In this document: positions 8,179 through 17,522 of the stretch, one piece after another | Position numbering within the stretch: position 1 is the stretch's first letter | Layout: each line of letters begins with the position of its first letter | Source of the DNA: Pyxidicoccus trucidator | GTDB lineage: Bacteria; Myxococcota; Myxococcia; Myxococcales; Myxococcaceae | Direction of reading: 5' to 3' | NCBI RefSeq assembly: GCF_010894435.1 | Contig: NZ_JAAIXZ010000003.1 | Span: forward strand, 682,001-746,000 | Length of the DNA stretch: 64,000 nucleotides | The notes under the pieces: model-generated | Databases searched by the model: none | What the model was told of the DNA's origin: nothing | The model's input: the letters and a program-made list of their open reading frames with translations, nothing else | Position numbers and translations under genes: made by a program

Positions 8179-11079
8179 ATGAGCGACACGCCCCCGAAGG
8201 AGAAGGACTTCAAGGACACCGTCAACCTGCCCCGCACGGAGTTCCCCATGAAGGGGAACCTGGCGCAGCTCGAGCCTCGGATGCTCGGCTGGTGGGGAGA
8301 GCGGGGCATCTGGGGCAAGATTCTGGAGAAGAACGCGAAGGTCGAGCCCTTCGTGCTGCCGGACGGCCCGCCGTATGCCAATGGCCACCTGCACGCCGGC
8401 CACGCGCTGAACCGCGTCCTCAAGGACATCGTCGTGAAGTACCGCAACATGTCCGGCCGCCTGTGCGACTTCATCCCCGGCTGGGACACGCACGGCCTGC
8501 CGATTGAGCAGGCCGTGGAGAAGCGCCTCAAGGACAAGAAGGTGGACAAGCGCACCCTGTCGCGCGACGCCTTCCTGGAGGCGTGCCGCGCCTACGCGCT
8601 GGAGTTCATCGAAATCCAGAAGGGCGAGGCCCAGCGCATGGGCACCTTCGCGTCGTGGGACAAGCCCTACAAGACGCTCGACTTCCCCTACGAGGCGCAG
8701 GAGATCCGCGAGCTCGCCAACTTCGCGCGCCGGGACATGCTCTACCGCCGCAAGAAGCCGGTGTACTGGTGCCTCACGGACCAGACGGCGCTGGCCGAGG
8801 CGGAAGTCGAGTACGAGAACCACAAGTCCCCGTCCGTGTACGTGGCCTTCAAGGCCGGCCCGGAAGTGGCGGACAAGGTGCCCGCGCTGAAGGGGAAGGA
8901 CGTCGCCTTCGTCATCTGGACCACGACGCCCTGGACGCTGCCGGCCAACCTGGCCATCGCCGTCAACCCCGAGTTCGAGTACGTCTTCTACCAGCTCGGC
9001 GAGCGCGTCATCTGCGTGGCCAAGGACTTGCTGCCCAAGGTGCTGGCGGAGGTGAAGTCGGACGAGCTGGCGGTGAAGCACGTGCAGCTCCCCGGCGGCG
9101 AGGTGTCCGCCGCGGCGCTGGTGGACCCGTCGCGAATCCTCGCGTACGTGCGCGGCGAGGAGCTGGAGCACCTGACGTACCAGCACCCCTTCTATGAGCG
9201 GCGGGGCCGCGTCCTCCTCGGCGAGCACGTGACGCTGGAGGCCGGTACGGGCCTGGTGCACACGGCGCCGGGGCACGGCCAGGAGGACTACGAGGTCGGC
9301 CTGAAGTACGGGCTGGACATCTACAACCCGGTGCGCCCGGACGGCCGCTACGACGAGACGGCAGGCGAGGCGCTGGCGGGCAAGAAGGTCTTCGAGGCCA
9401 ACCCGCTCGTCATCGCCACGCTGGTGGAGAAGGGCGCGCTGCTGAACGACGCGAAGGACACCGTCGAGCACAGCTACCCGCACTGCTGGCGCTGCCACAA
9501 CCCCATCATCCTCAGCGCGACGTACCAGTGGTTCATCCCGCTGGACAAGCCGTTCCGCGGCGAGAAGACGTACCGCCAGGCGGTGCTGGACGAGGTGGAC
9601 AAGGTGCAGTGGGTGCCCTCGTGGGGGCACAGCCGCATCCGGGGCATGCTGGAGACGCGGCCGGACTGGACCATCAGCCGCCAGCGCACGTGGGGCGTGC
9701 CCATCTGCATCGCCTACTGCGAGGGCTGTGAAGAGGCGGTGGTGTCGCCCGAGCTGATGGACCGGGTGGCGGACAAGGTGGAGACGGAAGGCGTGGGCGT
9801 CTGGTACCGCACGCCGGTGAAGGAGTTCCTGCCCGCGGACTTCAAGTGCCCGCGCTGCGGCAAGGGCGAGTTCCGGCGCGAGACGGACATCCTCGACGTG
9901 TGGTTCGACTCGGCGTGCATGTTCTCCGCGGTGCTGGAGAAGCGGCAGCGGATTCCGGCGGACCTCTTCCTGGAGGGCAGCGACCAGCACCGCGGGTGGT
10001 TCCACTCGTCCATGCTGGTGGCGGTGGGGACTCGCGACATGTCGCCCTACAAGGCCTGCCTCACCCACGGCTTCGTGGTGGACGGCCAGGGCGAGAAGAT
10101 GTCGAAGAGCAAGGGCAACGTCGTCGCGCCGGAGAAAATCATCCAGCAGTACGGCGCGGAGGTGATGCGCCTGTGGGTGGCGGCGAGCGACTACCGCAAC
10201 GACGTGCGCCTGTCGGACCAGATTCTGAAGGGCCTGTCGGAGGGCTACCGGAAGGTCCGCAACACGGTGCGCTACGCGCTGAGCAACCTGTATGACTTCG
10301 ACCCGGCGCTGCACACGGTGCCGGCGGCGGAGCTGCTGCCGCTGGACCAGTGGGCGCGAGGCCGGCTGGCGCAGGTGGTGGAGCGGGTGCGCAAGGCGTA
10401 CGAGGACTACGAGTTCCACCTCGTGTACGCGACGGTGCTGGACTTCGTCGCGGGCGACTTGTCGGCGGTGTACTTCGACATCCTGAAGGACCGGCTCTAC
10501 ACGTGGCGCACGGACGGCAAGGCGCGGCGCAGCGCGCAGACGGTGCTGCACGAGGTGTCGTCGGTGCTGCTGCGGCTGCTGGCGCCGGTGATGAGCTTCA
10601 CGACGGAAGAGGCGTGGCAGTTCCTGCCGGGGAAGCAGGCGGAGAGCGTGTTCCTGGCGGGCTTCCCGGAGCCGGCGGCGAAGTTGGAGCCGGCGCTGGC
10701 GGAGCGGTACGCGAAGCTGTTCACGGTGCGCGGCGCGGTGCAGGGCGTGCTGGAGGCGGCGCGGCGGGACAAGCTCATCGGCGCGTCGCTGGAGGCGCGG
10801 GTGGTGCTGACGGCGGACGCGAAGGCGCGCGACTTCCTGAAGGCGCACCTGGACGAGCTGCCGGGGCTGTTCATCACCAGCCAGGTGGAGCTGTCGGACT
10901 CGGCGGGTGAGAAGGCGCAGCCGCTGGACGTGACGCAGGCGTTCGGCGAGGGCGTGCGGGTGATGGCCGAGGTGCTGGCGGCGAAGGGCGAGAAGTGCCC
11001 GCGCTGCTGGACGTACACGGAGGCCGTGGGGCACGGCGGCGACGTGTGCCTCAAGTGCCGGGACGCGCTGGCGGCCTGA
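8179..11079 (+). CDS. ileS: Isoleucyl-tRNA synthetase
   Basis: The product is 966 residues, close to the usual bacterial length (about 930-1000). It charges tRNA-Ile with isoleucine in the cytoplasm. The class I signature is at residues 65-75, with HLHAGH standing for HIGH. The CP1 editing insert includes WTTTPWTLPANLA, and the KMSKS loop is at 640-644 (GEKMSKSKGN). A C-terminal zinc module has CPRC and CLKC. ATG 8179 is the only start that gives the family N-terminus (DTVNLPRTEFPMKGNL). A strong hairpin follows the stop. Nothing suggests a T-box or other leader in the 35 bases from the preceding gene. Confidence 0.97.
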   Translation: MSDTPPKEKDFKDTVNLPRTEFPMKGNLAQLEPRMLGWWGERGIWGKILEKNAKVEPFVLPDGPPYANGHLHAGHALNRVLKDIVVKYRNMSGRLCDFIPGWDTHGLPIEQAVEKRLKDKKVDKRTLSRDAFLEACRAYALEFIEIQKGEAQRMGTFASWDKPYKTLDFPYEAQEIRELANFARRDMLYRRKKPVYWCLTDQTALAEAEVEYENHKSPSVYVAFKAGPEVADKVPALKGKDVAFVIWTTTPWTLPANLAIAVNPEFEYVFYQLGERVICVAKDLLPKVLAEVKSDELAVKHVQLPGGEVSAAALVDPSRILAYVRGEELEHLTYQHPFYERRGRVLLGEHVTLEAGTGLVHTAPGHGQEDYEVGLKYGLDIYNPVRPDGRYDETAGEALAGKKVFEANPLVIATLVEKGALLNDAKDTVEHSYPHCWRCHNPIILSATYQWFIPLDKPFRGEKTYRQAVLDEVDKVQWVPSWGHSRIRGMLETRPDWTISRQRTWGVPICIAYCEGCEEAVVSPELMDRVADKVETEGVGVWYRTPVKEFLPADFKCPRCGKGEFRRETDILDVWFDSACMFSAVLEKRQRIPADLFLEGSDQHRGWFHSSMLVAVGTRDMSPYKACLTHGFVVDGQGEKMSKSKGNVVAPEKIIQQYGAEVMRLWVAASDYRNDVRLSDQILKGLSEGYRKVRNTVRYALSNLYDFDPALHTVPAAELLPLDQWARGRLAQVVERVRKAYEDYEFHLVYATVLDFVAGDLSAVYFDILKDRLYTWRTDGKARRSAQTVLHEVSSVLLRLLAPVMSFTTEEAWQFLPGKQAESVFLAGFPEPAAKLEPALAERYAKLFTVRGAVQGVLEAARRDKLIGASLEARVVLTADAKARDFLKAHLDELPGLFITSQVELSDSAGEKAQPLDVTQAFGEGVRVMAEVLAAKGEKCPRCWTYTEAVGHGGDVCLKCRDALAA

Positions 11080-11097
11080 GCCCCGCGTCCGCCGTGA

Positions 11098-11130
11098 GAG
11101 GCCCCGCGCCCTTTCCGCGCGCGGGGCCTC
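11098..11130. terminator. Hairpin between convergent ileS and kelch lipoprotein genes
   Basis: GAGGCCCCGCGC pairs perfectly with GCGCGGGGCCTC (12 base pairs) around a 9-base loop, 18 bases after the ileS stop. There is no T-run on either side, so it is either a weak intrinsic terminator or an RNA 3' stabiliser. Its place between converging genes supports a bidirectional role. Confidence 0.55.
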
Positions 11131-11182
11131 CTGCGTTGTCACCCACGCCGCTCACGAGCGCGTGGGTGGAGCGCGCGGGTCC

Positions 11183-13507
11183 TCAGGGCGTGTAGAGCAG
11201 GGCCGTGTTGGTGTAGGCGCCCGCGACGAAACCGCCGGCGACGAGCACCTTGCCCGACGGCAGCAGGACGGTGGCGGAGCCATAGCGGGACGCCGGCATG
11301 CTCACGGAGAAGGACGTGGTGCCCGTGGCCGGGTCGAAGAGCTCCGTGATGGAGCCGATGTCCTGGGTGCCACCGGTGACGAAGACCTTGCCCGACGGCA
11401 ACATCACCTGGGAGGAGGTCGTGCGGCTGTGGACCAGTGAGCCCACGCTCGTCAGGGTGTTGAGCAGCGGGTCATACTGCGAGAGGGCAAGCCCGACGTT
11501 CAGCAGGACCTTGCCGGAGGGCAGCAGGTAGGCACGGTTCCAATTTGTGCCGGTCAGTCCGGTGGCGGGCGCCCAGGTGTCCGTGGCCGGGTCATAGAGC
11601 TCGGCGGCGGCTCCACCGCCGGCGACCAGGAGCTTCCCGGAGGGCAGGGTCACCGTCACGTGGGTGGAGCGTGACGTGGCCGTGGGACTCGTCACGGGGA
11701 CCCAGGCATTGGTCGCGGGGTCATACAGCTCGGGGATGCGGCCGCCGCCTGTCTCGGCGGAGGTCCCTCCGATGACCAGCACCTTTCCCGAGGGCAGCAG
11801 GGTGGCCGTGTGGCCCCCGCGCGAGAAGGTCATGGGCGCGGCCTCCGTCCAGGTGTTGGTCGTGGGGTCGTAGATGTCGGCATTCCGGGTCTCGCCGCCG
11901 CTCGACGTGTTGGTGACGCCTCCCACCGCCAGGACCTTGCCGGACGGCAGGCGCGTCAGCGTATGGCCCCAGCGCGCTCGGGCCATGTTGCCCGCGGCAC
12001 TCCAACTGCCCGTGGCCGGGTCATAGAGCTCGGCCGAGGTATGGATGGCCGGGTTGTAGCCTCCAGACACCAGCACCTTGCCGGAGGCAAGCATGATGGC
12101 GGAGGCATTGTAGCGGAGCGTGAGCATGCTGCCGGTGGTGTCCCACTTCGCCACGGTGCCGCTGCCGCAGTCCGTGCCGTTGAGGACGCTGACGCTGAAG
12201 GTATGCGACGCGGAGAAGCCCCGCGCATTGGTGACGGTGGCGGTGATGGTCGGCGCGGCGCCCGAGGGCACGCAGGCCGGGGCCGTCCAGCGGACCTCGC
12301 TGGAGGTGAAGCCGTTCGTCGGAGTGCCCACGGTGCCGGTGCTCGCGGCCCAGCCGAAGGTGAGGGCGCTTCCGTCGCCGTCCTCGGCAATCACGCGCAG
12401 GGTGGCGCTGCCGCCGCCGGCCACGGTGCTCGCGGACTGGTGCGTGAGGACGATGCGGGGCGGGATGCTCGCGCCCGTGCCCGGGCCCACGCAGACGCGC
12501 AGCGTGCCCTGGCTCCTGCCGCCATGCGTGTCCGACACGGCGACGGTGAGCGGGCAGTTGCCGCACGGGTCTCCGGCGGGCAGGGCGCTGGGCGTGAAGG
12601 ACGCGCTGGGCGAAGTGGCCTGGGTCCAGGTGCCCGCGCAGGCGGCGGTCCACTGATAGGAGAGGGTGTCGCCATCCCCGTCGACGGCGTCCACGGTGAC
12701 GGTGGTGCTCTGGCCCACCGGCACCGGCGAGCGGGAGACGGTGATGCCTCGCACGGTCGGCGACGTGTTGAAGGAGACGCCGACGCTGGCACTGCCCGCC
12801 GTCCCTCCGTCCGTGGAGATGACATTGATGGAGAGGTTGATGGTGGCCGACGCGCCGCGCGAGTCGGTGACGGTCAGCGTGAGGGAATAGGTGCCGGAGG
12901 TCTGGGGAGCCGTCCACTGTGTCGTCGCCGTCCCGGTGGCGTTGTAGCTGCCGCCCGTGGCCGTCCAGGCATACGTGAAGGTGTCATTCACGTCCGGGTC
13001 ATGCGCCGTGGCCCGCAGGGTGATGCTCCCGCCCGGCAGCACCGTGCTGGACGACGCGACGAGCGAGTCGATGCAGGGGACGGTGTTGTCGAAGGCGGGC
13101 GTCGTGTCGATGGACTGGAGGGTGATGGCCACCACGGCGGTCTCACCCGTGACGATGGTGACGCCGGTGGCCTGTCCGCGGTAGCGCAGGGCGCCCTCGG
13201 TGTTGAACGCCTCGGCGGTGAAGGTGCGCTGGGTGCCGGCGGGCACCTGGTAGAGGGCGCCGCTCCATGAACCGTTCGCCAGGGTCAGCGTGGTGGTGGA
13301 GGCCGGCACGCCGCTGGCGGTGAGGGTGACGGTGACGCGGGTGACGTCATCTCCCGCGAGCGCCTGGGGAATGGAGCCCGCGAACTGGACGGAGCCCGAG
13401 GTGGGCACCTCCTCGGAGGGAAGCGGCTCGCCACAGCCCAGGGGGGAGGCGAGGGCCACGGCGATGAGGCAGAGCAGTGCCCACGGAGTCTTGCTGCGCT
13501 GATGCAT
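11183..13507 (-). CDS. Kelch-repeat lipoprotein with PKD-like domains
   Basis: The product is 774 residues. A lipoprotein signal ends at Cys25 (ASPLGC). An immunoglobulin/PKD-like region spans about residues 30-450, where phrases such as DGDGDTLSYQW and TYSLTLTVTDSRG are characteristic of PKD/cadherin-like beta-sandwiches. From about 465 to the end come six to seven kelch units built on LPSGKVLVxGG and AELYDPATxxW, forming a beta-propeller. Such proteins are surface-exposed lipoproteins of unknown ligand, common and multiply paralogous in myxobacteria. The gene is convergent with ileS. The 293 bases to the next divergent gene are A/T-richer than their surroundings and presumably hold both promoters. 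Confidence 0.88.
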   Translation of the reverse strand: MHQRSKTPWALLCLIAVALASPLGCGEPLPSEEVPTSGSVQFAGSIPQALAGDDVTRVTVTLTASGVPASTTTLTLANGSWSGALYQVPAGTQRTFTAEAFNTEGALRYRGQATGVTIVTGETAVVAITLQSIDTTPAFDNTVPCIDSLVASSSTVLPGGSITLRATAHDPDVNDTFTYAWTATGGSYNATGTATTQWTAPQTSGTYSLTLTVTDSRGASATINLSINVISTDGGTAGSASVGVSFNTSPTVRGITVSRSPVPVGQSTTVTVDAVDGDGDTLSYQWTAACAGTWTQATSPSASFTPSALPAGDPCGNCPLTVAVSDTHGGRSQGTLRVCVGPGTGASIPPRIVLTHQSASTVAGGGSATLRVIAEDGDGSALTFGWAASTGTVGTPTNGFTSSEVRWTAPACVPSGAAPTITATVTNARGFSASHTFSVSVLNGTDCGSGTVAKWDTTGSMLTLRYNASAIMLASGKVLVSGGYNPAIHTSAELYDPATGSWSAAGNMARARWGHTLTRLPSGKVLAVGGVTNTSSGGETRNADIYDPTTNTWTEAAPMTFSRGGHTATLLPSGKVLVIGGTSAETGGGRIPELYDPATNAWVPVTSPTATSRSTHVTVTLPSGKLLVAGGGAAAELYDPATDTWAPATGLTGTNWNRAYLLPSGKVLLNVGLALSQYDPLLNTLTSVGSLVHSRTTSSQVMLPSGKVFVTGGTQDIGSITELFDPATGTTSFSVSMPASRYGSATVLLPSGKVLVAGGFVAGAYTNTALLYTP

Positions 13508-13800
13508 GGGGAGTCCTGGCCTGAAGGGGGGCAGGGAATGGCCTGGGTCCCCGGCGTCGGGGACAACGGACAGTGATTGCAGGGGAGGGCAATTCCTTGC
13601 GCCGGCCCGCCATCAGGAACGGGAGGCCGGCGCGCGGAGTAAATCCTTGCAGCAAGCGTTTGCCAATCCCGGGTCAGGCGGGTGCTTTTCGACTCCGCAT
13701 GCGAGGTATGACAACGTCCGCGGGAAAGCGGTGTTGCTCCTGTTACCCGGGAACAACGCGGTTTGGAGGCGCGGGGCCGCCCTGGTAGGTTGCACATTCT

Positions 13801-14724
13801 ATGTGGAGCCCACTACCTGGCCGGTTCGTCCTGCTCGTCGTCCTGGTGGCGTCCACTGCTCTCGCGCGCGACTCCGAGCGGAGCGGTGTACGGACCCTCC
13901 TGCTCTCCGAGCACCCGGACGATGCGACCCATCGCGTCTACGTGGCGGGGCAGGTGGTCACCAGCCTCCGGTTCGAGCAGCCTGTGGACGCAGCCAGGAC
14001 GCGGCTCCTCGGCTGGGGAGGCAGGTTCGAACCACTGGGCGTGGTCGGACAGAAGGTCATCCTGGAGCCGCTCCGTGACCTTGCCTCCGATGAAGGGCTC
14101 CCCCTGCTCGTGACGCTCAAGGATGGAACGGAGGTTCCGTTCCTGTTGCGGCCTGCCTCGGAGGACGACGGACGGAAGACCGACCAGCAGGTGAACGTGT
14201 TCAAGGACCCCGAGAGCTACGATGCGATGGCCTCGACCTTGAGGCGGGTGAAGAAGGAGGCCCGGGTTCTACGCGAGGAGAACGAGCGGCTCCGCCAGGA
14301 GGAGACCTCGGAGGACCATGCCCTCGCCGCGCTCCTGGTCAAGGGTTCCATTGAACAGACTCCGTTCCTCGTGGCGCGAACCCTCATGGCAGTGGATGAG
14401 GACGCGAAGATTCAAGCCGTCCTGTTTCGTGGGAAGGGGAAGGCGGCCGTCGTCTTCAAGGTCACCAACCTGCACGCGCACAATCCCTGGAGTGTGCAGC
14501 GGGTGCGGCTCACCACCCTCCCTGGTGGGAGCGAGCGAACGGCAGCGGTACGGGCCACCGCCCCGTCGTTCGCGCCGGGGGCCTCAGGTGTGGTCGCCAT
14601 CGTCACGGACGGAAGCGCCTTCGCGGAAGAGGGGCGATTGACGGACCTGTTCCTGGAGGTCTACCGCCATGACGGGCTACGGACGGCCTTCGTCACCCTG
14701 GAACATCGGCTGACCGGGGAGTAA
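13801..14724 (+). CDS. DUF2381-type secreted protein
   Basis: The product is 307 residues with a signal peptide at 1-22 (cleavage near ALA-RD). The body has the conserved layout of a Myxococcus paralogous family known as DUF2381 (TIGR02268, from memory): HRVYVAGQVVTSLRFEQPVD, then LLGWGGRFEPLGVVG and VILEPLRDLASDEGLPLLVT, then QQVNVFKDPES. A charged coiled coil follows at about 140-175 (LRRVKKEARVLREENERLRQ), then a C-terminal beta domain. The function is unknown; paralogues often sit next to Ser/Thr kinase or small lipoprotein genes. Here a lipoprotein gene follows after 10 bases, and the two are probably co-transcribed. Confidence 0.85.
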   Translation: MWSPLPGRFVLLVVLVASTALARDSERSGVRTLLLSEHPDDATHRVYVAGQVVTSLRFEQPVDAARTRLLGWGGRFEPLGVVGQKVILEPLRDLASDEGLPLLVTLKDGTEVPFLLRPASEDDGRKTDQQVNVFKDPESYDAMASTLRRVKKEARVLREENERLRQEETSEDHALAALLVKGSIEQTPFLVARTLMAVDEDAKIQAVLFRGKGKAAVVFKVTNLHAHNPWSVQRVRLTTLPGGSERTAAVRATAPSFAPGASGVVAIVTDGSAFAEEGRLTDLFLEVYRHDGLRTAFVTLEHRLTGE

Positions 14725-14734
14725 GAGCGCAGGC

Positions 14735-15241
14735 ATGTCCGCCAGCAGGTTCACGCTCTTCTGTGGCGCCGCCCTTCTCGTGACGTCCTTCGGCTGCGCC
14801 ACGACCCAGACGCCTGGCGACGTGCGCCTTCGCTCGGATGGGACTCCCGGGCCCGAGAAGTGCCCGGAAGAAGCCAGGAAGGCGATGAACTACCTGCGCA
14901 TGTTCGTGGGCGAGGCCGCCTTCGCCGAGCTCGACGTGAACCAGTCGAGCGCCCGTGGGGACATCACGCTCTATGAAGGACCCATCGAGAGCATGCTCGA
15001 AGACAATCTCGGCCTGCTTGAAGCACCTTCGAGACTGTATGGACGCGTCTGGACCAGTGGGCCCAGGGTCGTCATCAGGTACTACGAGGCCCAGCCCGTG
15101 AGGGGTGGCGACAAGGTACCCATCTGCGCGGTGGCGCGGATGGGTTTGGGACAGCTCCAGAAGCGGCCCGAGTCCAAGCCCGGGACCGCCGTCATCGGTG
15201 CCCCCAGCGCCGGCGTCTTCATCGTCGACGAGTTTCGCTGA
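14735..15241 (+). CDS. Small hypothetical lipoprotein
   Basis: The product is 168 residues. The N-terminus carries a lipoprotein signal with the lipobox SFGC (Cys about 21), so Lgt/LspA processing and outer-membrane anchoring are expected. The mature part is a mixed alpha/beta domain with no motif I recognise; segments such as YLRMFVGEAAFAELDV and RVVIRYYEAQPV suggest helix then paired strands. It follows the DUF2381 gene by 10 bases, an arrangement seen repeatedly with that family, so the two may act together at the cell surface (inference). Confidence 0.7.
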   Translation: MSASRFTLFCGAALLVTSFGCATTQTPGDVRLRSDGTPGPEKCPEEARKAMNYLRMFVGEAAFAELDVNQSSARGDITLYEGPIESMLEDNLGLLEAPSRLYGRVWTSGPRVVIRYYEAQPVRGGDKVPICAVARMGLGQLQKRPESKPGTAVIGAPSAGVFIVDEFR

Positions 15242-15307
15242 ACCCTCCTGCACATCCCCGAATACCTCTGCCTTCGAGCGCGCGAGCAGCTCAGAAAACA
15301 GGTCTGG

Positions 15308-15880
15308 CTACACCTGCGTGAACTTCACGCCGGTAGCCTTCACGCGCTCCAAGGCTTTCTTGATGTCCTCGGAGACGATGAGTGCAAGATCCCAGCCCCA
15401 TGTGCGGAACACTTTGGCGTCCCCTACCTTCGAGGCGTCGATGCGCAGCCCGCTCACGACCTTGTACTCACCGACCCGCTCTGGTTGCCCATGCTCCGGC
15501 TTCCAGTAACGCACCTCCTCGGACGCCTTGTCGTCGATGCAGCGGATGAGCTTCGTGGCCACCAGGATGAGATACTGGTCCAGGTAGCCTCGGATGTTCA
15601 CGGGGATGAGCTGCACGTCATCGGGGGCCAGCTCCGCGAAGATGGACGCCACCTTGACGTGAACGACGGGCGCTGCGCCCGTGCCCGCTGTGGAAAAGTC
15701 CAACGGCTTGCCTGGTTCGTTGATGGGCACGGTCAGGCGGCTCTTGACGCGGATAGGCTGTCCCGCTCTGAGCAGATAGGGGGCGTCCACTTCCAGACCC
15801 TGCTCGTCCTGGGGATCTCCCAGGTACCAGTACCCGGATTGGACGTTCTCGCTAAGCCTGAAGTAGCGCAGCTGGGGCAT
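15308..15880 (-). CDS. Imm11-like immunity protein (SitI-type)
   Basis: The product is 190 residues with no signal peptide, so it is cytoplasmic. The pattern MPQLRYFRLSENVQSGYWYLG at the start, internal PVNIRGYLDQYLILVATKLIRCID in two strands, and C-terminal FRTWGWDLALIVSEDIKKALE match the Imm11 (formerly DUF1629) immunity family as I know it. It lies 19 bases downstream of the SitA-like toxin gene on the same strand, the standard toxin-then-immunity order of Myxococcus sit loci. There the immunity protein shields siblings and self from toxin delivered by outer-membrane exchange. It is intact although the toxin gene is broken, as expected if immunity is still selected for. Confidence 0.78.
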   Translation of the reverse strand: MPQLRYFRLSENVQSGYWYLGDPQDEQGLEVDAPYLLRAGQPIRVKSRLTVPINEPGKPLDFSTAGTGAAPVVHVKVASIFAELAPDDVQLIPVNIRGYLDQYLILVATKLIRCIDDKASEEVRYWKPEHGQPERVGEYKVVSGLRIDASKVGDAKVFRTWGWDLALIVSEDIKKALERVKATGVKFTQV

Positions 15881-15899
15881 GGTGGACTTCCTCTCTACC

Positions 15900-16586
15900 T
15901 CATTTGCCTCGGGTCACGAGCTTGTGGAGTCTCGTTCCCTTTGTGGTCACTTCTTCGGCCAGTTCCTTGAGTGCGGCGGTGAGCGAATCACGGCACGCAT
16001 TCACGGTGCGGCACGTCTTTGTCGCATCGAGGAGCCTCTCGTAGACCTCCTCGTGGTACGCCTGCGGGTGAGGTCCCTTGTGGCCTGGAACCTCAACGAT
16101 GTTCTCGGGGTCCTTCAGCTCCATTCCGGCCTTCCTGAAGATCTCTCTGAACCTCGGTGTCCAGGGCCCTCCACGCGCGGTGGAGACGCTGTTCTTGTCC
16201 GTGGCGAGGTGGTGGTCCTCGGAGCGGCCACCTCCTCTCCCGCGGGCCGCCATAGCGACCGCGTTGGGAGCCAGCGCGACGGTGAAGCCCTCGGCCGCCA
16301 TCGCCACCGACTGCACGCTTCCAATAGCCACGTACTGGTAGCCCGCCTGCGTCTCCACAGCGAGCGCAGCCTGTGCCGAGCCCGGTAGCCTCGAAGCCTT
16401 CGCCGCCAGACCCGCTGTATTGCCAATGGCCGCAGTGGCCAGCATGACGAAGATGCGCGCCGCGTTCTCCCCAAGCACTTCGCCGTACACCTCGCCCGCC
16501 TCGCTGAGCTGCTCGAAGGTGGTGGCCCGGTCCACTTTGCGCACCAGCGATATCCACCCATCCAGCAGGCGCCACACCGTGTCCAC
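15900..16586 (-). CDS. C-terminal AHH-nuclease fragment of the interrupted toxin
   Basis: A start codon in the same frame 24 codons beyond the TGA (at 16586) could give a 228-residue product holding the hydrophobic segment and the AHH nuclease domain (EDHH; GPWTPRFREIF; GPHPQAYH). There is no convincing ribosome site. If expressed without its lipoprotein signal it would stay cytoplasmic, where the Imm11-like neighbour is needed; retention of that gene fits this possibility. Confidence 0.4.
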   Translation of the reverse strand: MDTVWRLLDGWISLVRKVDRATTFEQLSEAGEVYGEVLGENAARIFVMLATAAIGNTAGLAAKASRLPGSAQAALAVETQAGYQYVAIGSVQSVAMAAEGFTVALAPNAVAMAARGRGGGRSEDHHLATDKNSVSTARGGPWTPRFREIFRKAGMELKDPENIVEVPGHKGPHPQAYHEEVYERLLDATKTCRTVNACRDSLTAALKELAEEVTTKGTRLHKLVTRGK

Positions 16587-16655
16587 GCCCAGGTAGGCGA
16601 TGGCGGAGGCCGTCAGCAGGGCCGCCAGGCCCTTGGATACCGGCTCGGGCAGTGA

Positions 16656-17243
16656 TCAGAGGAGCAGGTACATGCTGACAGAGGCGGTCACCGTCGCCAG
16701 CAGCGCCTGTGGGTCCGCCATGCCCTCCAGCGCCTCGGCCGTTTCCTCCCAGACCGAGTCCATGGCAATGGCCATGGCCAGCGAGTACTTGCCATCGCTG
16801 GCCAGCAGCGGGCCTTCCGCCAGCAGGCGCAGGCAGTCGCCGGGCTGCGCCTTGCGCTCGCACCAGCGGCCATAGGCACGCGTCAGCTCGTCATCCGCGT
16901 AGGACTCCAGGAGGCGCAGGCCTTCGGGAGAGTCCTCTTCCTGCTGGGGAATGAGCCGAGGACCACGGCCTTCATACAAATACACGGCGCTTCTGTCGGG
17001 GACTCCGAAGAGCTGGCGGGCCTCTCGCAACGGGTTGGCGAAGGGCCGCACGTCCCGGGCGAGCGCCACCACGGCCTCCTCGAACTCCTCGTCGTCCAGC
17101 TCCACGGGGCCGGCGCCGTCCTCATCGACCGGAGTGTGGATGATGGGAGGCCCGTTCCCCGTGTCCAGTCGCACGACCCGGGTGGTCGAACAGCCCGCGC
17201 TGGCAAGCGCCAGCAACAGCCAGATGACCCAATGCGCTCTCAT
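16656..17243 (-). CDS. N-terminal fragment of the interrupted SitA-like toxin
   Basis: This is the 195-residue product made if translation ends at the TGA. It keeps the lipoprotein signal and the delivery region up to MYLLL, so it could still be lipidated and even exchanged between cells, but it lacks the nuclease domain. It would be a non-toxic lipoprotein. Confidence 0.5.
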   Translation of the reverse strand: MRAHWVIWLLLALASAGCSTTRVVRLDTGNGPPIIHTPVDEDGAGPVELDDEEFEEAVVALARDVRPFANPLREARQLFGVPDRSAVYLYEGRGPRLIPQQEEDSPEGLRLLESYADDELTRAYGRWCERKAQPGDCLRLLAEGPLLASDGKYSLAMAIAMDSVWEETAEALEGMADPQALLATVTASVSMYLLL

Positions 17244-17522
17244 CAGAGGACTCCGGTTCCGGGCGTGTTCCCACGAGCCTGCGCCAGGAGTACCAGAAGA
17301 GCCCGACAAGACATGGTCGCGCCTCCTCCGCTCCATGGTGCCGAGCCGCGAGTTCCTCCTGTACCGCTCATGCCGTGCTGACGAACCCGGGCACCGCGAC
17401 TTCGCAGTCCCCCTGTCTCACGCCGTGCCGCCGGACTCGGGGCAATGTGACCTCGCACGATGGTGCGGGTGCCCACGGCCAGCGCCACGGGAAGCCACCA
17501 CCGTTCGCGCTACCATGAGGCC

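Larger units (their letters stand above)
15900..17243 (-). pseudogene. SitA-like lipoprotein toxin with AHH nuclease domain, interrupted by in-frame TGA
   Basis: One frame runs from ATG 17243 to the stop at 15900 (447 codons plus stop), broken only by TGA at 16658-16656. The N-terminal part has a lipoprotein signal (lipobox ASAGC), then TTRVVRLDTGNGPPIIHTP and AVVALARDVRPFANPLREA, the conserved delivery region of Myxococcus SitA5-type lipoproteins. Sequence after the TGA continues the same family (LPEPVSKGLAALLTASAIAYLGVDTVW in two pieces). It ends in an AHH-type HNH-superfamily nuclease domain with EDHHLATDKN and GHKGPHPQAYHEEV. Family members, from memory, have a Trp at the stop position, so a TGG-to-TGA change is likely. 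A sequencing error or readthrough cannot be excluded. Confidence 0.72.

Noticed and set aside
7972..11142. A 1056-residue open frame opposite ileS
   Set aside because: Antisense of a gene with certain identity; the product is Arg/His/Leu-rich low-complexity sequence.
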